From contig NZ_VZPJ01000009.1 of the NCBI RefSeq assembly GCF_008801605.1, forward strand, positions 1 to 64,000: a DNA stretch of 64,000 nt, written 5' to 3'. The notes under the pieces were generated by a model. That model ran no database searches. It worked only from the letters and a program-made list of their open reading frames with translations, and was not told the DNA's origin. This DNA comes from Pseudomonas brassicacearum subsp. brassicacearum. GTDB lineage: Bacteria > Pseudomonadota > Gammaproteobacteria > Pseudomonadales > Pseudomonadaceae. Of this stretch, positions 61,655-64,000 are shown piece by piece; within the stretch, counting starts at the first letter, position 1, and each line of letters starts with the position of its first letter. The translations under genes and the position numbers were made by a program.

Positions 61655-61984
61655 ATGCCTGAAGAAATCAAATTGATTCAACCAGCCCCAGTCGTGCGCG
61701 ACGAGAACGGCTTTTTCCAGCACCCCGACCTGCCTGACTTTGAAGAGGGCGACGGTGAAAAGTCCAAAGCCTGGATCGCTGAACAGCGCTTGCAGGTGAA
61801 GATGGTTGAGCTCGAATACCACAGCGACGAGGCAGTCTCGGAGCGCTACTTCGAAGCGGGCGATCCGGATTGCAGCTACTGGGATCCTGACCGTCCCGAA
61901 GGCGAGGATTGGTTCTGCCTGGCGATTCACGATACGGACGACGGCCCGGTCTGCTGGTGGGCACGCCGAGAGGTGACGCCATGA
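61655..61984 (+). CDS. Hypothetical acidic phage protein
   Basis: 109 residues, rich in Asp, Glu and Trp (YWDPDRPEGEDWFCLAIHDTDDGPVCWWARR). No known domain; the acidity hints at a protein that binds nucleic-acid-binding proteins, but this is only a guess. The stop overlaps the next start (ATGA). Confidence 0.6.
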   Translation: MPEEIKLIQPAPVVRDENGFFQHPDLPDFEEGDGEKSKAWIAEQRLQVKMVELEYHSDEAVSERYFEAGDPDCSYWDPDRPEGEDWFCLAIHDTDDGPVCWWARREVTP

Positions 61985-62769
61985 CTCAAGTAAAGGAACG
62001 GCCGATCTTGTTCTCGGCGCCGATGGTGCGCGCCATCCTGGACGACCGGAAGACGGTCACCCGGCGCCCAGTCAAGGGCGACCAGATCCCGCACCGCGGT
62101 AGCTCTGATATCGATGGCTGCCAATGGATCGCGGTAGGCCAGCATGACCGGCGATACGGATTCATCGTTTCTGGCTCGACTGAGGAAGAGTGCGCCGCCG
62201 AACTGGCGATCTATGGCCGCTGCCCCTACGGCAAGCCAGGCGACCGACTGTGGGTGCGCGAGACCACCGAGGCGGACTACGACACAACCAACGGTGCTGT
62301 CCTGTCACGCTACGCCGCCGACAGGGAGCCAGTCCTATACGCCCGTTGCGAAGATCCCGAGTACAACGGCTCTGTTGCCCACTGGGATTACCCGCGCGAT
62401 TCCAGGCCGAGCATCCACATGCACCGCTGGGTCTGCCGCATCCTGCTTGAGGTCGCCGCCGTCCGCGTCGAGCGGTTGCAGGACATCAGCGAGGACCAGG
62501 CCAAGGCCGAAGGCTGTTTCTTCACCGACTACGGCCGCAAGTGCGGGCACGGTGGTAAAGGCTGGACCGATGTCGGGTCGTGCCCTGCGCCGGAAGCGCA
62601 TCACCCGCAGCTCAATGGCTGGATGTGGGACAAGACTACCAGCCATGAACAGTGCCTTGGCGCGCCGCGCTGGGCGTTCGCCAACCTCTGGAACGCAGTC
62701 AATGGCCCTGATGCCTGGGACGCCAACCCATGGGTCTGGGTCATCGAGTTCAAGCGGGTGACGCCATGA
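61981..62769 (+). CDS. Phage protein, ASCH-like N-terminus
   Basis: 262 residues from ATG 61981. The start, RPILFSAPMVRAILDDRKTVTRRPVKG, and GDRLWVRETTE match a group of phage proteins related to ASCH folds (RNA/nucleotide-binding). It carries VAAVRVERLQDISEDQAKAEG and an end WVIEFKRVTP. The inside Cys/His-rich segment (GCFFTDYGRKCGHGGKGW) may bind zinc. Coupled at both ends to neighbours by ATGA overlaps. Confidence 0.7.
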   Translation: MTQVKERPILFSAPMVRAILDDRKTVTRRPVKGDQIPHRGSSDIDGCQWIAVGQHDRRYGFIVSGSTEEECAAELAIYGRCPYGKPGDRLWVRETTEADYDTTNGAVLSRYAADREPVLYARCEDPEYNGSVAHWDYPRDSRPSIHMHRWVCRILLEVAAVRVERLQDISEDQAKAEGCFFTDYGRKCGHGGKGWTDVGSCPAPEAHHPQLNGWMWDKTTSHEQCLGAPRWAFANLWNAVNGPDAWDANPWVWVIEFKRVTP

Positions 62770-62822
62770 TCCTCCCCCTGCTCTACATGGCCCACCTGAT
62801 CTACAGGGGGCCGAGGCCATGA
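62766..62822 (+). CDS. 18-codon ORF tiled between two phage genes
   Basis: Encodes MILPLLYMAHLIYRGPRP. The ATG overlaps the previous stop and the TGA overlaps the next ATG, each as ATGA, with no free base on either side. It may be a real micro-protein or a coupling bridge that carries ribosomes to the methyltransferase-like gene. Confidence 0.45.
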   Translation: MILPLLYMAHLIYRGPRP

Positions 62823-63289
62823 ACGCGCAAGTCCTTGATCCATGCAGCGCCAGCCGCATGATGTGGTTCGACAAGGGCGACCAGCGCGCCCTGTTCGGCG
62901 ACATCCGTGATGAAGAGCATGTGCTGTGTGATGGCCGGGTGCTGAAGGTAGAGCCCGACGTCATCATGGATTTCCGCAACCTGCCATTCCCCGATGCCAG
63001 CTTCAACATGGTTGTTTTCGACCCACCGCACCTGGTTCGCGCGGGCCGTGAGAGCTGGCTACGCCTGAAGTACGGAATACTGACTGATGACTGGCGGGAC
63101 GACCTGCGCAAAGGCTTCGCCGAGTGCTTCCGCGTGTTGCGCCCCGGTCAGTTCCTGATTTTCAAATGGAACGAAACCCAGGTCCGAGTCAGCGAGATCC
63201 TGGCCCTGACCGATGAGCAACCACTGTTTGGACACAAGTCCGGTAAGCGCGAAAAGACGCACTGGATCACCTTCATGAAACGCCACTAA
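62819..63289 (+). CDS. Small SAM-methyltransferase-like phage protein
   Basis: 156 residues. The second half of a Rossmann methyltransferase is visible: DFRNLPFPDASFNMVVFDPPHLVRAG (DPPH in place of DPPY/F), then RVLRPGQFLIFKWNETQV. The usual motif I at the start is degenerate. DPPx motifs are typical of amino-group methyltransferases acting on DNA, so adenine or cytosine-N4 modification is possible. Confidence 0.68.
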   Translation: MNAQVLDPCSASRMMWFDKGDQRALFGDIRDEEHVLCDGRVLKVEPDVIMDFRNLPFPDASFNMVVFDPPHLVRAGRESWLRLKYGILTDDWRDDLRKGFAECFRVLRPGQFLIFKWNETQVRVSEILALTDEQPLFGHKSGKREKTHWITFMKRH

Positions 63290-63336
63290 CCCAATCCACC
63301 TACAGCCTGCCGGTGAACGGCGGGCGAGGAATTCCT

Positions 63337-63543
63337 ATGTCAGCGAAAAAGCTGTTTGAAGTTCTGATCAGCGCCCTGCTGTACCTGCTCATCACGCTGC
63401 TCTGGTTCGTCTACGCGATGCCGGAAATGGTCGAGCAGGGCTCGGACGCAGGCCTGATCACCGCCGGCTTCGGCTCGATGGTCTGGCTCGCCGCCACCGG
63501 CTGCATCCTCATTTACATCATCCAGAAGGCGCGCCCCGCGTAA
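63337..63543 (+). CDS. Small two-helix membrane protein of the phage
   Basis: 68 residues from ATG 63337 with GAGGA seven bases upstream. Two membrane helices (LFEVLISALLYLLITLLWFVYAM and ITAGFGSMVWLAATGCILIYII) joined by an acidic loop. No family name; superinfection-type membrane proteins have this shape. Confidence 0.6.
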   Translation: MSAKKLFEVLISALLYLLITLLWFVYAMPEMVEQGSDAGLITAGFGSMVWLAATGCILIYIIQKARPA

Positions 63544-63579
63544 CCCTTTCTGCCGCCAGGCGCGGCACGGAGCAAGTAC

Positions 63580-63993
63580 ATGGCAAACGCCACAGCGGCA
63601 AAGGCAACAAGCATTCCGCCGAGGTTCATCCGGTTCATGGATGCACCCGGCTATCTCGGTATGTGCCGGGACGAATTCAACAAAACGGTTCGACCAAACG
63701 TGCGCGAATTCCCGATCGGGAAGCAGGGGGTAGCCTTCGATCGGATCGAGCTTGATCAGTGGGCTGACGCCTACGTCGAGAGCAAGTCGATTGAAAAGGC
63801 AGCGAATCAGGACAACAATCGCCCCCGCAGCGAGCGCCGTGGCGAACCAACAGGAGGTAAACCATGGCGAGAAAAGCGATCTCCGGCCTCTACCAGAAAG
63901 GTGGAATCTGGCAAATCGACAAAGTTTTCCGAGGTGAGCGACTTCGAGAAAGCACTGGCACTAGTGACCGGCAAGAAGCCGAGCAGTACCTGA
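63580..63993 (+). CDS. Excisionase-like DNA-binding protein overlapping the integrase gene
   Basis: 137 residues. The N-terminal ~65 residues resemble a winged-helix excisionase/AlpA type domain (DAPGYLGMCRDEFNKTVRPNVREFPIGKQGVAFDRIELDQWADAYV), then a Lys/Arg/Ser-rich tail. It is the gene directly before the integrase, the usual xis position. It overlaps the integrase start by 130 bases in another frame, so the tail may not be translated as drawn. Confidence 0.6.
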   Translation: MANATAAKATSIPPRFIRFMDAPGYLGMCRDEFNKTVRPNVREFPIGKQGVAFDRIELDQWADAYVESKSIEKAANQDNNRPRSERRGEPTGGKPWREKRSPASTRKVESGKSTKFSEVSDFEKALALVTGKKPSST

Positions 63994-64000
63994 TTCACCG
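63864..64000 (+). CDS. Phage tyrosine integrase, N-terminal part (runs off the window)
   Basis: ATG 63864 follows AGGAGG at a six-base distance, the best ribosome site in this region. The visible 45 residues, with GLYQKGGIWQIDKVFRGERLRESTGTSDRQEAEQYLIH, match the arm-binding start of tyrosine integrases (the core of the gene lies beyond base 64000). It marks the right-hand end of the prophage. Confidence 0.8.
   Translation, partial: MARKAISGLYQKGGIWQIDKVFRGERLRESTGTSDRQEAEQYLIH

Noticed and set aside
1..64000. CRISPR array, rRNA or tRNA genes
   Set aside because: No regularly spaced repeats, rRNA-like stretches or tRNA-like cloverleaf with a recognisable T-arm were found by reading.

Overview
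The window looks like chromosome from a fluorescens-type Pseudomonas. It has high-GC coding, an AmiE with the catalytic residues at the same numbers as the P. aeruginosa enzyme, an OprD-family porin, an ArsJ/GAPDH arsenic operon and REP-like repeats of the kind common in that group. I recognised no rRNA, tRNA or CRISPR array.

1-22.5 kb is a surface-polysaccharide locus. It opens with the 3' half of a BamA-type barrel gene that is not in the usual bamA-skp-lpxD context. An ABC export system follows, with wzm on the plus strand and, divergent from it, wzt fused to a pyruvyltransferase-like domain. Around it lie two large GT4-GT2 fusion glycosyltransferases, a 2OG-Fe(II) oxygenase, and a GT-C / GtrB-like / methyltransferase / GtrA-like run that looks like a periplasmic side-branch glycosylation module. 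The plus-strand run continues with an NAD-dependent epimerase, a GMC oxidoreductase, wecB and a further GT4, mostly joined by short overlaps. Together they can make, decorate and export an O-antigen-like glycan, with WecB supplying UDP-ManNAc.

22.5-33.7 kb holds small proteins, a DKNYY-repeat protein, a minus-strand uptake/catabolism cluster (IclR regulator, MFS permease, DHDPS-family aldolase/dehydratase, OprD-type porin), a zinc alcohol dehydrogenase, a displaced fragment of that same gene, and an unrecognised 527-residue protein. 33.9-41.6 kb is an arsenic-related region: a UPF0718/ArsP-like permease with a small thioredoxin, the operon arsR-GAPDH-arsJ, and a second ArsR-type regulator with a flavin monooxygenase. 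A tautomerase and a GlxA-type AraC regulator follow.

41.7-55 kb is a nitrogen/amide region. A single minus-strand operon urtABCDE-fmdA-fmdB-amiE-amiB couples a urea/short-chain-amide ABC transporter to a formamidase and an aliphatic amidase. Divergent from it are a hybrid histidine kinase whose sensor is a complete NCS1-type transporter followed by an eight-cysteine cluster, and a LuxR-type response regulator. Three copies of TGACGTA sit between the two units.

55-64 kb is the recombination/early operon of a lambdoid-type prophage. It starts at a truncated recT beside a transposase-like scrap and ends at the beginning of a tyrosine integrase that runs off the window. recT and the YqaJ-type exonuclease each carry a homopolymer frameshift. 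Three AT-richer genes on the opposite strand (a one-TM protein, a DUF4145 protein, an MltR-family protein) look like inserted cargo, and the DUF4145 gene is bracketed by a 32-bp direct repeat.
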